Notes: generated by a model not told the origin, from the letters alone. A DNA stretch of 64,000 nucleotides from Microbacterium sp. CSI-V (GCF_001984105.1 NZ_MTQM01000006.1:124001-188000); one strand, 5' to 3'; counted from the first letter of the stretch, positions 53,089 to 62,086 are shown. A program made the numbers and translations.

Positions 53089-53295
53089 TCACGCCGCGTC
53101 GTCCGCCAGTGCGGAGACCTCGACGGGGAAGTCGCGCGCCCTCAGGAACTCGCGCAGGTATCCGACGTGCTCCCCGCACGCGACCCAGGTCTTGCGGCGG
53201 TCGGCGGAGTGGATCCGCGGGTTCCGCCACCGGACTGCCCACTCGGCGGACGCGCGGCAGCCGGCGCGGGAGCATTCGACGGGGGCGTCGGTCAC
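53089..53295 (-). CDS. Small cysteine-containing protein, unknown function
   Basis: 68 residues. The pattern ECSRAGCRASAEWAVRWRNPRIH then TWVACGEHVGYLREFL puts cysteines and histidines in C-x4-C and C-x2-H spacing, consistent with a small zinc-binding fold. Such proteins are common beside DUF3099 genes in actinobacteria but have no assigned function that I know. GTG start overlapping the DUF3099 stop (GTGA), so the two are co-translated. Confidence 0.8.
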   Translation of the reverse strand: MTDAPVECSRAGCRASAEWAVRWRNPRIHSADRRKTWVACGEHVGYLREFLRARDFPVEVSALADDAA

Positions 53296-53660
53296 GACCG
53301 GTCGTCGCGCGGCTGCTCGAGACGCGCCGTCTCGGCGATGCGGATCACGGTCGGCGCCTCCGCGGACGGCGACACGGGAGCGGCCGGCGCGGCCTCGATC
53401 ATGCGCTCGGGGTTCACGGCGTCGACCGTCGCGGCATCCTGCCCCACGTTCGCCACGACCACGGCGAGGTAGGGGAGGAAGATCGCGCCGGCGGCGAAGA
53501 GGAAGGTGTACCAGCCGTACGGGGTCACGAGGAACATCGCTCCGAAGCACGCGAAACGGATCCCCATCATCACCATGTACTTGACGAGACGGGATCCGGC
53601 GTCGTCCCGGGGAGCCTGCGGGAGCGACGTCGCTGACTGGGCGCGGGGCGATGTCTTCAC
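53292..53660 (-). CDS. DUF3099-family membrane protein
   Basis: 122 residues. Two adjacent hydrophobic helices (~37-57 and ~60-80) with the DUF3099 hallmark SLPQAPRDDAGSRLVKYM before them and a proline/alanine-rich tail. Function unknown; found widely in actinobacteria. The GTG at 53660 is chosen because it gives the usual short N-terminus; a TACCCT hexamer lies ~10 nt upstream. Confidence 0.85.
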   Translation of the reverse strand: MKTSPRAQSATSLPQAPRDDAGSRLVKYMVMMGIRFACFGAMFLVTPYGWYTFLFAAGAIFLPYLAVVVANVGQDAATVDAVNPERMIEAAPAAPVSPSAEAPTVIRIAETARLEQPRDDRS

Positions 53661-53703
53661 GGTGAACCCCAGGGTACGCCCGTCTCGCGGGGCGAGGGCG
53701 CGA

Positions 53704-54324
53704 TTAGGCGCCGTATCGAGAGGACTGGCTCGCGGCGATCCCCACGAACACGATGAAGAAGATCGTGAGCAGCAGGATGACACCGATCCCGACCCAGCCG
53801 ATGATGGTGCCCGCGAGCGCCATACCGCGTCCCTGCTCGCCCGTGCGCTTGATCTGCGCGAGCGAGATGTGTCCGGTGATCACACCGGTGATCGGTCCGA
53901 TGACCGGGACCAGCCCGATGAACCCCGCGATGGATGCCACGAGCGAGATGATCGCGAGCACGTTGGTCCGCACGGCGGATCCGTAGCCGCCGGCGACGGG
54001 AGCCGATCCGTACGGGGACTGGCCGTATGCCGGGGTCTGGCCGTACGCCGGTGCCTGGTCGTAGGCCGGGGTGCCGTAGGGCGGCGCCGCGGGTGCACCG
54101 TAGGCGGGGGCTGCGGGGGCGTCGTACGCCGGAGTCGCGGGGGCGTCGTACGCGGGGGCCGCGGGGGCGTCGGAGGTCGGCGGAGCGTACGACGGCGCGT
54201 CCGCGGCGGGCGTGGGCGGGACGGGCGGCGCCGGGGGAGCGGGGTGCGCGGCGGCGTCGTGTGCGCCGGTGGTGGCCGGCGTCTCGCCTTCGCTGCGCGG
54301 GGCGGGGTTCTGGTCGTCGCTCAC
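53704..54324 (-). CDS. DUF4190-type membrane protein with Pro/Ala/Tyr-rich repeat N-terminus
   Basis: 206 residues. The first ~115 are low-complexity, with repeated PAYDAPA, PAYGAPA and PAYGQ units; the rest is a two-helix domain with NVLAIISLVASIAGFIGLVP and ISLAQIKRTGEQGRGMALAG, the DUF4190 pattern. Such proteins are membrane-bound with a disordered cytoplasmic arm; function is unknown. GTG start with GAAAGGGA upstream. Confidence 0.87.
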   Translation of the reverse strand: MSDDQNPAPRSEGETPATTGAHDAAAHPAPPAPPVPPTPAADAPSYAPPTSDAPAAPAYDAPATPAYDAPAAPAYGAPAAPPYGTPAYDQAPAYGQTPAYGQSPYGSAPVAGGYGSAVRTNVLAIISLVASIAGFIGLVPVIGPITGVITGHISLAQIKRTGEQGRGMALAGTIIGWVGIGVILLLTIFFIVFVGIAASQSSRYGA

Positions 54325-54416
54325 GGGGGTCCCTTTCGTCGTGCTCGCGTCCAGGCTTCCAGCGCGGCGCGGGCCGTGTCAAACGCCCGGGGGCCGGGTG
54401 GGACCGAGGTCGTCGG

Positions 54417-54422
54417 TAGGCT
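54417..54422 (+). promoter_or_regulatory. Candidate -10 hexamer (TAGGCT) for fabG
   Basis: TAGGCT 36 bp before the fabG ATG, followed by a CAGGAG ribosome-binding site at 54447-54452. Same hexamer as at rapZ and whiA. Confidence 0.45.
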
Positions 54423-54458
54423 GGGCCGGTTCCGTCCCTCGCACCGCAGGAGTCTCAC

Positions 54459-55169
54459 ATGTCCCAGGACCGCGTCGTCGTCGTCACCGGAGGAAACCGC
54501 GGTATCGGACGAGCCATCGCCGAACGCTTCGTCGCCGAGGGCTGGCGCGTCGCGGTCACCGCGCGTTCGGGCGAGGGACCGGCCGGGACGCTCACGGTCC
54601 GCGCCGACGTCACGGACGCCGCCGCCGTCGACGCTGCGTTCAGTGAGATCGAGGCCGAGCTCGGACCCATCGCCGTCGTCGTCGCCAACGCCGGCATCAC
54701 GAAGGACACGCTGCTGCTGCGCATGAGCGAGGACGACTTCGACAGCGTGGTCTCGACGAACCTCGGCGGTGCCTTCCGTGTCGTCAAGCGCGCGTCGAAG
54801 GGGATGCTCAAGGCGCGCTGGGGTCGCGTCATCCTGATTTCGAGTGTCGTCGGACTGTACGGCTCGGCGGGCCAGATCAACTACGCCGCGTCGAAGAGCG
54901 CCCTCGTCGGGTTCGCCCGATCGCTCACCCGCGAGCTCGGCGGCCGCGGCATCACCGCGAACGTCGTCGCGCCCGGGTTCATCGAGACCGACATGACCGC
55001 CGAACTGCCCGCGGACACGCAGGCCGAGTACAAGAAGAACATTCCGGCCGGCCGCTTCGCGTCGGCGGATGAGGTCGCCGGCGTGGTCACGTGGCTCGCG
55101 GGCGACGACGCCGCCTACATCTCGGGCGCCGTCATCCCCGTCGACGGCGGACTGGGCATGGGGCACTGA
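54459..55169 (+). CDS. fabG: SDR-family 3-oxoacyl-ACP reductase (FabG-like)
   Basis: 236 residues. Classical short-chain dehydrogenase: cofactor motif TGGNRGIG (10-17), NAG at 77-79 and the catalytic S129, Y142 and K146 in NYAASK. The closest pattern is FabG, reducing 3-oxoacyl-ACP with NADPH in fatty-acid synthesis (GITKDTLLLRMSEDDFDSV, VAPGFIETDMT). It stands alone here, not in a fab operon, so a different carbonyl substrate is possible. Confidence 0.85.
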   Translation: MSQDRVVVVTGGNRGIGRAIAERFVAEGWRVAVTARSGEGPAGTLTVRADVTDAAAVDAAFSEIEAELGPIAVVVANAGITKDTLLLRMSEDDFDSVVSTNLGGAFRVVKRASKGMLKARWGRVILISSVVGLYGSAGQINYAASKSALVGFARSLTRELGGRGITANVVAPGFIETDMTAELPADTQAEYKKNIPAGRFASADEVAGVVTWLAGDDAAYISGAVIPVDGGLGMGH

Positions 55170-55210
55170 GCGCAGGTCTACTTCGCAGAGGCCGATGCTT
55201 CTTCGGTGGT

Positions 55211-55250
55211 GTGCGGGGGTGGGGCGAAAGAACCCGACCCGTCCCCGCAC
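55211..55250 (+). terminator. Hairpin after fabG
   Basis: GTGCGGGG (55211-55218) pairs with CCCCGCAC (55243-55250) around a loop that can pair internally. It lies between the convergent fabG and hydrolase genes. There is no U-tract. Confidence 0.5.
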
Positions 55251-55276
55251 CTCCCGGCACCGCCCCGCACCTCCGC

Positions 55277-55948
55277 TCAGCGCACCGCCGCGCGCAGCTT
55301 CTCGGCGAAGGCCTCGGGTTGCGAGAACTGTGGCCAGTGACCGCTGCCGAGCGTCACGACCTCGACGTCGCGGATCCGCGCGAACTCGTCGGCGAACGCG
55401 CCCCACTGGGTCAGGACCTCGCGGACGCCGTCCTCGTCGAGCTGCCCCGACAGCACCGTCACGGGGATGTCGTGGCGACGGTCGTCTGAGAGCGGGATCG
55501 GGTCGGTCGGGACGCTGCCCGGGACGTCGACGACCGCGGCTGCCACGCGTCGGCGCGTCTCGTCGTCGAGGTCGGCGATGTCGGGCTCGTCGAAGAAGTC
55601 CCACCCGGGGAACGGGACGACACCGTCCTGAACGGGGAACTCCGAGATCATCGCGCCGGGCGGCGGGGGCATGGTGTCGACGAAGACGACGCGCGCGACC
55701 CGCTCGGGACGGGCGTCGGCGGCGCCCCACACGACGTTGCCTCCGCCGGAGTGCCCGACGAGCACCACGGGGTCGGTGGCGGCGTCGACCTGAGCGACGA
55801 CCGCGTCGACCCAGTGCTGGATGCCGGCGCCGGGATCGGTCGGAAGGGTCAGCGGGTGCACGCGGTGCCCCGCCTCGGTGAGCGCGGGGGTCACGGCATC
55901 CCACGACGATGCATCGAGCCAGAGGCCCGGAACCAGAATCACGTCCAT
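55277..55948 (-). CDS. Alpha/beta-hydrolase
   Basis: 223 residues. The nucleophile elbow is GHSGGG with S67; the opening VILVPGLWLDASSW gives the oxyanion region and GSGHWPQFSQPEAFAEKL supplies the catalytic histidine. Esterase or hydrolase of unknown substrate. A TACAGT hexamer 6 nt before the ATG and no ribosome-binding site suggest a leaderless transcript. Confidence 0.88.
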   Translation of the reverse strand: MDVILVPGLWLDASSWDAVTPALTEAGHRVHPLTLPTDPGAGIQHWVDAVVAQVDAATDPVVLVGHSGGGNVVWGAADARPERVARVVFVDTMPPPPGAMISEFPVQDGVVPFPGWDFFDEPDIADLDDETRRRVAAAVVDVPGSVPTDPIPLSDDRRHDIPVTVLSGQLDEDGVREVLTQWGAFADEFARIRDVEVVTLGSGHWPQFSQPEAFAEKLRAAVR

Positions 55949-55990
55949 GACGTCACTGTAGGCCGGGCCACCGACATCGCGGAGGGGACG

Positions 55991-56632
55991 TCAGCGTGGG
56001 AGGAGCGGCACCACCGCGGCCAGATCCACGGGGCCGATCACGAGGTCGGCCGCGGCGCGGACGGCGGGCTTGGCGTTGAACGCGAGGCCGAGGCCGGCGG
56101 CCTCCATCATGCGGAGGTCGTTGGCGCCGTCGCCGATCGCGAACGTGAGGTGCGACGGCACGCCGTGCGCCGCGGCCCACTCGCGCAGGGTGTCGGCCTT
56201 GGCGGCGGCATCCACGATCGGACCGTCCACCTCTCCGGTCAGCGCGCCGTCGGCGACGCCGAGGCGGTTGGCGCGCCACACGTCGACGCCGAGGTCGGGC
56301 GCGACGGTGTCGAGCACCTCGTGGAACCCGCCGGAGACCACGCCGACCAGCCCGCCGCGGGCGTGGACCGCGTCGATGAGCGTGCGCACCCCGGGTGTCG
56401 GTTCGATCCGCGCGATCGCGCGGGCGAACGCCTCGATCGGGACCCCGGCGAGCGCGGCGACACGGGACCGGAGGCTGTCGGCGAAGTCGACCTCGCCGCG
56501 CATCGCGGCCTCTGTGGCCGCGGCCACCTCGGCTCCGCGGCCGGCTTCGTCGGCGAGGAGCTCGATGACTTCGTTGCGGATGAGGGTGGAATCGGCATCC
56601 AGGACGACGAGGAAACGGGCGGGCGCAGGCAC
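55991..56632 (-). CDS. serB: Phosphoserine phosphatase
   Basis: 213 residues. HAD-family phosphatase with the nucleophile motif DADST (12-16), SGGFHEVLD for motif II and AIGDGANDLRMM for the magnesium aspartates. It hydrolyses phosphoserine in serine synthesis. It lacks an N-terminal ACT domain, so is the short type. The GTG start is 7 nt downstream of TAGGGT with no ribosome-binding site, so leaderless initiation is likely. Divergent from luxS. Confidence 0.93.
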   Translation of the reverse strand: MPAPARFLVVLDADSTLIRNEVIELLADEAGRGAEVAAATEAAMRGEVDFADSLRSRVAALAGVPIEAFARAIARIEPTPGVRTLIDAVHARGGLVGVVSGGFHEVLDTVAPDLGVDVWRANRLGVADGALTGEVDGPIVDAAAKADTLREWAAAHGVPSHLTFAIGDGANDLRMMEAAGLGLAFNAKPAVRAAADLVIGPVDLAAVVPLLPR

Positions 56633-56734
56633 GGCCTCGACCCTAGCGCGTCACGCGGTGACCCACGCGGCGCCGGTCGGAGCGGCCGCGCGTAGTCTCG
56701 GAGGACACGTGCCCGCCGTTGAAAGGATCACCCG

Positions 56735-57208
56735 ATGGCCGACGTCGAGAGCTTCACGCTCGACCACACCGCCGTTCTCGCCCCCTACATCCGCCTGATC
56801 GGCACGGAGTCGGGCCCACGCGGAGACGTCATCTCGAACTTCGACGTGCGCCTCGTGCAGCCCAACGAGGGGGAGATCCCGACCGCCGGCATCCACACGA
56901 TCGAGCACCTCCTCGCGAGCCTCCTGCGCGACCGGATCGACGGCGTGATCGACATCTCGCCGTTCGGATGTCGCACCGGCTTCCACCTGATCATGTGGGG
57001 AGAGCCCGACCTCGGCGACGTCGTGGCCGCCGTCTCCGACTCTCTCCGCGCGATCGCCGAGGACGTGGAGTGGGAGGACGTTCCGGGCACCGACGCGTTC
57101 AGCTGCGGCAACTACCGCGACCACAGCCTGCACACCGCGCGCGAGTGGTCCAAGCTCGTGCTCTCGCAAGGCATCAGCCGCGACGCGTTCGCGCGCGTCG
57201 GCGTCTGA
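56735..57208 (+). CDS. luxS: S-ribosylhomocysteine lyase
   Basis: 157 residues. It splits S-ribosylhomocysteine into homocysteine and the precursor of autoinducer-2, as part of the activated methyl cycle. The metal-binding HTIEH (H54, E57, H58) and C124 in SCGNYRDH are intact; C79 (FGCRTGF) is the catalytic-cysteine position. AAAGGA precedes the ATG. No AI-2 receptor is visible in the window, so the detoxifying role is the safer reading. Confidence 0.97.
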   Translation: MADVESFTLDHTAVLAPYIRLIGTESGPRGDVISNFDVRLVQPNEGEIPTAGIHTIEHLLASLLRDRIDGVIDISPFGCRTGFHLIMWGEPDLGDVVAAVSDSLRAIAEDVEWEDVPGTDAFSCGNYRDHSLHTAREWSKLVLSQGISRDAFARVGV

Positions 57209-57221
57209 TCCTCCAGGGACG

Positions 57222-57260
57222 CGGAAGGGGCGGTGACCATCGCGGTCACCGCCCCTTCCG
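57222..57260. terminator. Bidirectional hairpin terminator between luxS and glgC
   Basis: A perfect 17-bp stem (57222-57238 with 57244-57260) and a 5-nt loop, in the 62-bp gap between convergent stops. Without a U-tract on the plus side. Confidence 0.85.
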
Positions 57261-57270
57261 GCATCCGGGA

Positions 57271-58515
57271 TCAGACGTCGACGCGGACGTCCTTGCCGAC
57301 CACGGTGATGCCGGTCTCGGTCACGGTGAAGCCGCGCGCGAGGTCGCGTTCGCGGTCGACGCCGATCGTCGCGCCGGGCGCCAGGGTCACGTTCTTGTCG
57401 AGGATCGCGCGGTGGATGCGTGCTCCCGCGCCGACCTGCACGCCGTCGAAGAGGACCGAGTCGGTGATCGTCGATCCGCCGCCCGCGAGCGCCCACGGTC
57501 CGACGACGCTCCGCTCGAGGTGCGTCCCCGACAGCACCGACCCGAGGGACACGATCGAGTCGATCGCGTTGCCGATGCGGCCCACCGAGTCGCGCACGAA
57601 CTTCGCCGGGGGAGCGTTGAAGGTCTGCGAGAAGATCGGCCAGTCGTCGTTGTAGAGGTTGAAGATGGGCAGCGTCGAGATCAGATCCATGTGGGCGTCG
57701 TAGAACGACTCGATCGTGCCCACGTCGCGCCAGTACGAGCGGTCGCGGGACGTCGACCCGGGGACGTCGTTGCGCTGGAAGTCGTACACCGCCGCCTCGC
57801 CGCGGTTGACGAAGTAGGGCACGATGTCGCCGCCCATGTCGTGCGCGGAGGTCGGCAGCTCGCCGTCGTGCGTGACGGCCTCGACGAGCGCGTCGGCGTC
57901 GAAGATGTAGTTGCCCATCGAGGCGAGCACTTCGTGCGGCGCGTCGGCGAGACCCGTGGGGTTCTGCGGCTTCTCGAGGAACTCGCGGATCATCGTCGGG
58001 TCGGAGGGGTCGGTGTCGATGACGCCGAACTGGTTCGCCAGCGCGATGGGCTGACGGATGCCGGCGATCGTGGCCCGCGCGTCGGAGGCGATGTGCGCGT
58101 CGAGCATCTGCTTGAAGTCCATGCGGTACACGTGGTCGGCGCCGATGACGACGACGATGTCGGGCTTCTCGTCGCGGATGAGGTTCATCGACTGCAGGAT
58201 GGCGTCGGCCGATCCCGAGAACCATCGCTTGCCGAGGCGCTGCTGGGCGGGGACGGATGCCACGTACGAACCGAGCATCGGCGACATGCGCCACGTCTGG
58301 GAGATGTGCCGGTCGAGGCTGTGCGACTTGTACTGCGTCAAGACGACGAGCTGTCTCAGGCCCGAATTGATGAGATTCGAGATCGCGAAGTCGATGAGAC
58401 GGTACTGGCCTCCGAAGGGGACGGCGGGTTTGGCTCGATCCGCCGTGAGGGGCATGAGTCGCTTTCCCTCGCCGCCGGCGAGGATGATTCCGAAGACCTT
58501 CGGCGCTGCAGGCAT
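57271..58515 (-). CDS. glgC: Glucose-1-phosphate adenylyltransferase
   Basis: 414 residues. It makes ADP-glucose from glucose 1-phosphate and ATP. Seen are the nucleotide loop [27 protein letters not shown], the catalytic-domain [10 protein letters not shown] and FLEKP, and a C-terminal left-handed beta-helix ([20 protein letters not shown]). A TAGTGT hexamer lies 6 nt before the ATG, suggesting a leaderless mRNA. It is divergent from the glycogen synthase, so both are driven from the same 76-bp gap. Confidence 0.97.
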   Translation of the reverse strand: MPAAPKVFGIILAGGEGKRLMPLTADRAKPAVPFGGQYRLIDFAISNLINSGLRQLVVLTQYKSHSLDRHISQTWRMSPMLGSYVASVPAQQRLGKRWFSGSADAILQSMNLIRDEKPDIVVVIGADHVYRMDFKQMLDAHIASDARATIAGIRQPIALANQFGVIDTDPSDPTMIREFLEKPQNPTGLADAPHEVLASMGNYIFDADALVEAVTHDGELPTSAHDMGGDIVPYFVNRGEAAVYDFQRNDVPGSTSRDRSYWRDVGTIESFYDAHMDLISTLPIFNLYNDDWPIFSQTFNAPPAKFVRDSVGRIGNAIDSIVSLGSVLSGTHLERSVVGPWALAGGGSTITDSVLFDGVQVGAGARIHRAILDKNVTLAPGATIGVDRERDLARGFTVTETGITVVGKDVRVDV

Positions 58516-58591
58516 GGCACCACACTAGGGGGCGCGCGCGATCCCGGGAACAGACGCGCGGCAGGGGTTTCGCTGCGCTACGGTTCGTCTC

Positions 58592-59782
58592 ATGCGCGTC
58601 GACGTCGTGACCAAGGAGTACCCGCCGGAGATCTACGGGGGAGCGGGTGTCCATGCGACCGAGCTGGTCCGTGCGCTGCGGGCGGAAGGCACCGAGGTGC
58701 AGGTGCGGGCCTTCGGTGCGCCGCGCGACGAACCCGACACGACGTCGTACGCGGTGCCGACCGAACTGGCTGCCGCGAACGGGGCGATCCAGACCCTCGG
58801 GACCGACCTCGAGATCGTGTCCGATGTCGCCGGCGCGGACGTCGTGCACTCCCATACGTGGTACGCGAACTTCGCCGGGCACCTGGCATCCCTTCTCCAC
58901 GGCATCCCGCACGTCGTCACCGCCCACAGCCTCGAACCGCTGCGGCCGTGGAAGGCCGAGCAGCTCGGCGGCGGCTACGCCGTGTCGAGCTACATCGAGA
59001 AGACCGCCTATGAGGGTGCTGCCGCGGTGGTCGCGGTGAGCGAGGGGATGCGCCAGGACATCCTGCGCAGCTACCCCGCGCTCGACCCCGACAAGGTGCG
59101 CGTCATCTACAACGGCATCGACACCGAGGCCTGGCATCCCGTCTCGGATGACGAATTCCTGGCCTCCGTCGGCATCGACGCCGCGCGGCCCTCGGTGGTG
59201 TTCGTGGGGCGCATCACCCGTCAGAAGGGGCTGCCGTACCTGCTGCGCGCGGCCGAGCAGCTGCCGCCCGACGTTCAGCTCGTGCTGTGCGCGGGCGCCC
59301 CGGACACCCCGCAGATCCTCGCCGAGGTCGAGGAACTCGTCCGCGGTCTCCAGGCCACCCGCGAGGGCGTCGTGTGGATCGATCGGCTGCTGCCCCGCCA
59401 CGAGCTGTGCGCGATCCTCACGGCGGCCACGACGTTCGTCTGCCCGTCGGTGTACGAGCCCCTCGGCATCGTCAACCTCGAGGCCATGGCCTGCGGCGCG
59501 GCGGTCGTCGGCACAGCGACCGGGGGCATCCCCGAGGTCGTCGTGGACGGCGTCACCGGCCGCCTCGTGCCGATCGAGCAGCTGCAGGACGGCACCGGCA
59601 CCCCCGTCGACCCGGAGCGTTTCGTCGACGATCTCGCCCGCGTGCTCACCGAAGTGGTGACGGATGCCGCGCGCGCCGCCGAGTACGGCGAGGCCGGACG
59701 CCGACGCGCGATCGAGGACTTCAGCTGGGCCGCGATCGCCCAGACCACCGCGGCGCTGTACGCGGAGGTCGCGGGGAAGTAA
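58592..59782 (+). CDS. glgA: ADP-glucose-dependent glycosyltransferase, GT4 (GlgA/GlgM type)
   Basis: 396 residues. The start VTKEYPPEIYGGAGVH and the C-terminal YEPLGIVNLEAMACG mark the actinobacterial GT4 glycogen synthase group. Mycobacterial homologues act mainly as maltose-1-phosphate synthase (GlgM) feeding the GlgE pathway, so either elongation of glycogen or maltose 1-phosphate formation is possible. TACGGT lies 7 nt before the ATG with no ribosome-binding site. Divergent glgC provides its substrate. Confidence 0.93.
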   Translation: MRVDVVTKEYPPEIYGGAGVHATELVRALRAEGTEVQVRAFGAPRDEPDTTSYAVPTELAAANGAIQTLGTDLEIVSDVAGADVVHSHTWYANFAGHLASLLHGIPHVVTAHSLEPLRPWKAEQLGGGYAVSSYIEKTAYEGAAAVVAVSEGMRQDILRSYPALDPDKVRVIYNGIDTEAWHPVSDDEFLASVGIDAARPSVVFVGRITRQKGLPYLLRAAEQLPPDVQLVLCAGAPDTPQILAEVEELVRGLQATREGVVWIDRLLPRHELCAILTAATTFVCPSVYEPLGIVNLEAMACGAAVVGTATGGIPEVVVDGVTGRLVPIEQLQDGTGTPVDPERFVDDLARVLTEVVTDAARAAEYGEAGRRRAIEDFSWAAIAQTTAALYAEVAGK

Positions 59783-59847
59783 GGGGCCCTTCCCCAGGCC
59801 GGGGTGGCGCGCCGTTGCCGGTGCGCTGAGGCCGTTAGGGTGGAGGC

Positions 59848-60630
59848 ATGCCGCAGGTTCTGGAGTTCTCCGACGTCGTCGTCCGCCGGAACGCCCGGGA
59901 CATCGTGTCCCACCTCGACTGGACCGTCACCGACGATCAACGCTGGGTGGTGCTGGGCCCGAACGGCGCCGGCAAGACCACGGTCCTGCAGCTGGCCGAC
60001 ACGCTCATCCACCCCACCTCGGGCTCGGTGACGATCCTCGGCGAGCGTCTGGGGCGTACCGACGTGTTCGAGCTGCGCCCGCGCATCGGTTTCGCCTCCT
60101 CGGCGATGGCGCGCCGCGTGCCGCCGGAGGAGACGGTGCTCGACGTCGTCCTGACCGCCGCGTACTCGGTGACCGGTCGCTGGCGCGAGCAGTACGACGA
60201 CATCGACGAGCGCCGCGCGCTGCGCGTCCTCGCGGAGTGGCGCCTCGACCACCTCGCCGACCGCACGTTCGGGACGCTGTCGGACGGCGAGCAGAAGCGG
60301 GTGCAGATCGCCCGGGCCGTCATGACCGACCCCGAGCTGCTGCTGCTCGACGAGCCCACCGCGAGCCTCGACCTCGGTGCCCGCGAAGAGCTCCTCGCCC
60401 TCCTCTCCGGATACGCGCAGGCCCCGACCACGCCGGCGATGATCATGGTCACGCACCACGTCGAGGAGATCCCCGTCGGGTTCACGCACGTCCTCCTGCT
60501 GCGGGACGGGGAGGTCGTGGCATCCGGGCCGCTCTCCGAGGCGCTCACGGCCGAGAATCTGACCGCCACGTTCGGGGTCGAGATCACCCTGAGCCAGGAT
60601 GCCGGTCGCTACGCGGCCCGCGCCTCCTAA
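59848..60630 (+). CDS. ABC transporter-like ATP-binding protein
   Basis: 260 residues. Walker A GPNGAGKTT, an unusual signature LSDGEQKRVQIA (LSxGE with D), Walker B LLLLDEPTASLD and the switch histidine in VTHHVEEI. No permease gene lies next to it, so its partner is elsewhere or it acts alone; the closest family is the ModF/YlmA-like ATPases. TAGGGT is 6 nt before the ATG, suggesting leaderless translation, though a GGAGG sits implausibly close to the start. Confidence 0.9.
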   Translation: MPQVLEFSDVVVRRNARDIVSHLDWTVTDDQRWVVLGPNGAGKTTVLQLADTLIHPTSGSVTILGERLGRTDVFELRPRIGFASSAMARRVPPEETVLDVVLTAAYSVTGRWREQYDDIDERRALRVLAEWRLDHLADRTFGTLSDGEQKRVQIARAVMTDPELLLLDEPTASLDLGAREELLALLSGYAQAPTTPAMIMVTHHVEEIPVGFTHVLLLRDGEVVASGPLSEALTAENLTATFGVEITLSQDAGRYAARAS

Positions 60631-60635
60631 CGGCC

Positions 60636-60653
60636 GCACGACGAGCGTCGTGC
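60636..60653 (+). terminator. Short hairpin after the ABC ATPase gene
   Basis: GCACGAC-GAGC-GTCGTGC, a 7-bp stem 5 bp after the stop, without a U-tract. Weak, but the next promoter starts directly behind it. Confidence 0.45.
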
Positions 60654-60670
60654 GCGGGCCGCAGGCCTGG

Positions 60671-60676
60671 TAGACT
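60671..60676 (+). promoter_or_regulatory. -10 hexamer TAGACT for rpmE2
   Basis: TANNNT hexamer giving a leader of about 70 nt before the L31 start codon. I see no Zur-like box in the leader. Confidence 0.45.
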
Positions 60677-60754
60677 CGTCCTTTGGTGCCTCCGGCGCCG
60701 CAGACTTTGACCGTCCTGGCAGAATCCAGGGCACCACTTCTCAAAGGACTTCCC

Positions 60755-61009
60755 ATGAAGACTGACATCCACCCCACGTACAAGGCTGTCGTGTTCCGCG
60801 ACCTCGGCTCGGGCGAGACCTTCCTCACCCGTTCGACGGTGTCGAGCGACAAGACGATCGAGCTCGACGGTGTCGAGTACCCCGTCATCGACGTGGAGAT
60901 CTCGTCGGCTTCGCACCCCTTCTACACGGGCAAGCAGCGCATCATGGACTCGGCCGGTCGCGTCGAGAAGTTCAACCAGCGCTTCAAGAACTTCGGCGGC
61001 TCGCGCTGA
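60755..61009 (+). CDS. rpmE2: 50S ribosomal protein L31 type B (zinc-independent)
   Basis: 84 residues from the ATG at 60755, which gives the standard [14 protein letters not shown]; a longer upstream frame is not L31-like. The protein contains no cysteine, so it is the C-minus (type B) paralogue that replaces the zinc-binding L31 under zinc limitation in many bacteria, where Zur represses it. [26 protein letters not shown] is the family block. AAAGGA precedes the start; a U-tailed hairpin follows. Confidence 0.97.
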   Translation: MKTDIHPTYKAVVFRDLGSGETFLTRSTVSSDKTIELDGVEYPVIDVEISSASHPFYTGKQRIMDSAGRVEKFNQRFKNFGGSR

Positions 61010-61026
61010 GTCGCAGCGGTTCTCGC

Positions 61027-61066
61027 CGGAAGCCCTCGTCCCTCGGGACGGGGGCTTCCGTCATTT
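61027..61066 (+). terminator. Rho-independent terminator after rpmE2
   Basis: A 15-bp stem with one G-T pair (61027-61041 with 61046-61060), a 4-nt loop and a TCATTTC tail, 18 bp after the stop. Confidence 0.85.
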
Positions 61067-61076
61067 CACGGGTCGG

Positions 61077-61634
61077 CTACCAGGCGCGGCCGCGGAGGTC
61101 CGCGGTGCCCGGCGGCCAGGCATCCGCGGGGGTGCGCAGCGGCAGGATCAGGAGCGGCGGGCCGGGCTCGACGACCACCGTCGAGCCGTCTCGCGCCACG
61201 GAGCGTTCGGGGGCGGAGATCCGGTGCCATCCGCACGCCCGGTAGAACGGGACGACGCTTTCGCGGCATCCGAGGAATCCGAAGTCGATGTCGCCGGCGC
61301 CCTTCATCGACACGGCGCAGTCGCCCAGGAGTCGGCGCCCGAGGCCCCGCCCGCGCGCGCGGTCGGCGACGAGGACGCCGCCGACCCCCGCGATGGCGAC
61401 CTCGGTTCCGCCGACGTCGACCCGGCGGCGCGCCCAGCCGACGTGACCGACGAGGCGAGACCCTTCCCACGCGAGGACGTGGACGTCGTGACCCGCATAG
61501 CCGTAGGGCTGTGCCGGATGCCACGGCCCGAACGCGTCGAGGTACTCGTCGTCGAAGAGGGAGCCGAGGGCGACCAGCTCGTCGGGCCCGAGGTCGTCGT
61601 GAGGCACCGCCTCGATCCGAAAGGCGGGCGTCAC
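61077..61634 (-). CDS. GNAT-family N-acetyltransferase (AAC(2')-like)
   Basis: 185 residues. The acetyl-CoA loop is DRARGRGLGRRLL and the later CRESVVPFYRACGWHR is a typical GNAT motif B. The pieces WHPAQPYGY and RLVGHVGWARRRV resemble the N-terminal half of aminoglycoside 2'-N-acetyltransferases, which in actinobacteria are often intrinsic and not resistance genes. Assignment to that branch is tentative. The GTG start overlaps the Lrp stop (GTGA), so it is co-translated with the regulator. Confidence 0.8.
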   Translation of the reverse strand: MTPAFRIEAVPHDDLGPDELVALGSLFDDEYLDAFGPWHPAQPYGYAGHDVHVLAWEGSRLVGHVGWARRRVDVGGTEVAIAGVGGVLVADRARGRGLGRRLLGDCAVSMKGAGDIDFGFLGCRESVVPFYRACGWHRISAPERSVARDGSTVVVEPGPPLLILPLRTPADAWPPGTADLRGRAW

Positions 61635-62086
61635 GGGGCGGGGGAAGCGGCGGGTGTCAGTGGCTTGGACGGGTATTCGCGGAGCACCAGCGCCGTGGTG
61701 ACGGGGCCGAAGCGCGCGAGGGAATCCACCACGCGTTCCAGCCGCGCGGCGTCGACGCAGTGGACGTCGAAGATCAGGCAGTCCTCGCCCGTGACCCGGA
61801 GGGTCGAGGTGACGTCGGCCGTCTGAGCCGCCAGGTGCATCGCGGCGCTCAGTTGCGCGTGCGTCGTGCGCAGCCGGATGACGGCACGGATGTTGAGCCC
61901 GACCGCGGCGGGATCGACGACGGCGCGGTACCCGGCGATGATCCCGGCTCTCTCCATGCGCAGGATGCGGGCGCTGGCGGCGGGCTGGGACAGGCCGACC
62001 CGCCGGCCGATCTCGGCGCCCGTCAACCGCCCGTCCTCTTGCAACAGCGCGAGGATGCGTTGGTCGACGCGGTCGAGTGATTCCAT
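61631..62086 (-). CDS. Lrp/AsnC-family transcriptional regulator
   Basis: 151 residues. N-terminal winged helix (LDRVDQRILALLQEDGRL, GRRVGLSQPAASARI) and C-terminal RAM ligand-binding domain with VTGEDCLIFDVHC. ATG at 62086 with AAGGGAGAA upstream. These regulators sense amino acids or small acids and often control a divergent or downstream gene; here the co-translated GNAT and the divergent hydrolase are the candidates. Confidence 0.93.
   Translation of the reverse strand: MESLDRVDQRILALLQEDGRLTGAEIGRRVGLSQPAASARILRMERAGIIAGYRAVVDPAAVGLNIRAVIRLRTTHAQLSAAMHLAAQTADVTSTLRVTGEDCLIFDVHCVDAARLERVVDSLARFGPVTTALVLREYPSKPLTPAASPAP

Noticed and set aside
56633..56734. S-adenosylhomocysteine riboswitch before luxS
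   Set aside because: The gap is only 102 bp, shared with divergent serB, and I could not find the conserved pairing; ordinary promoter elements account for it.
61077..61634. Acquired aminoglycoside-resistance gene
   Set aside because: Resemblance to AAC(2') is partial, base use matches the neighbours and no mobile element is near; an intrinsic GNAT enzyme is more likely.
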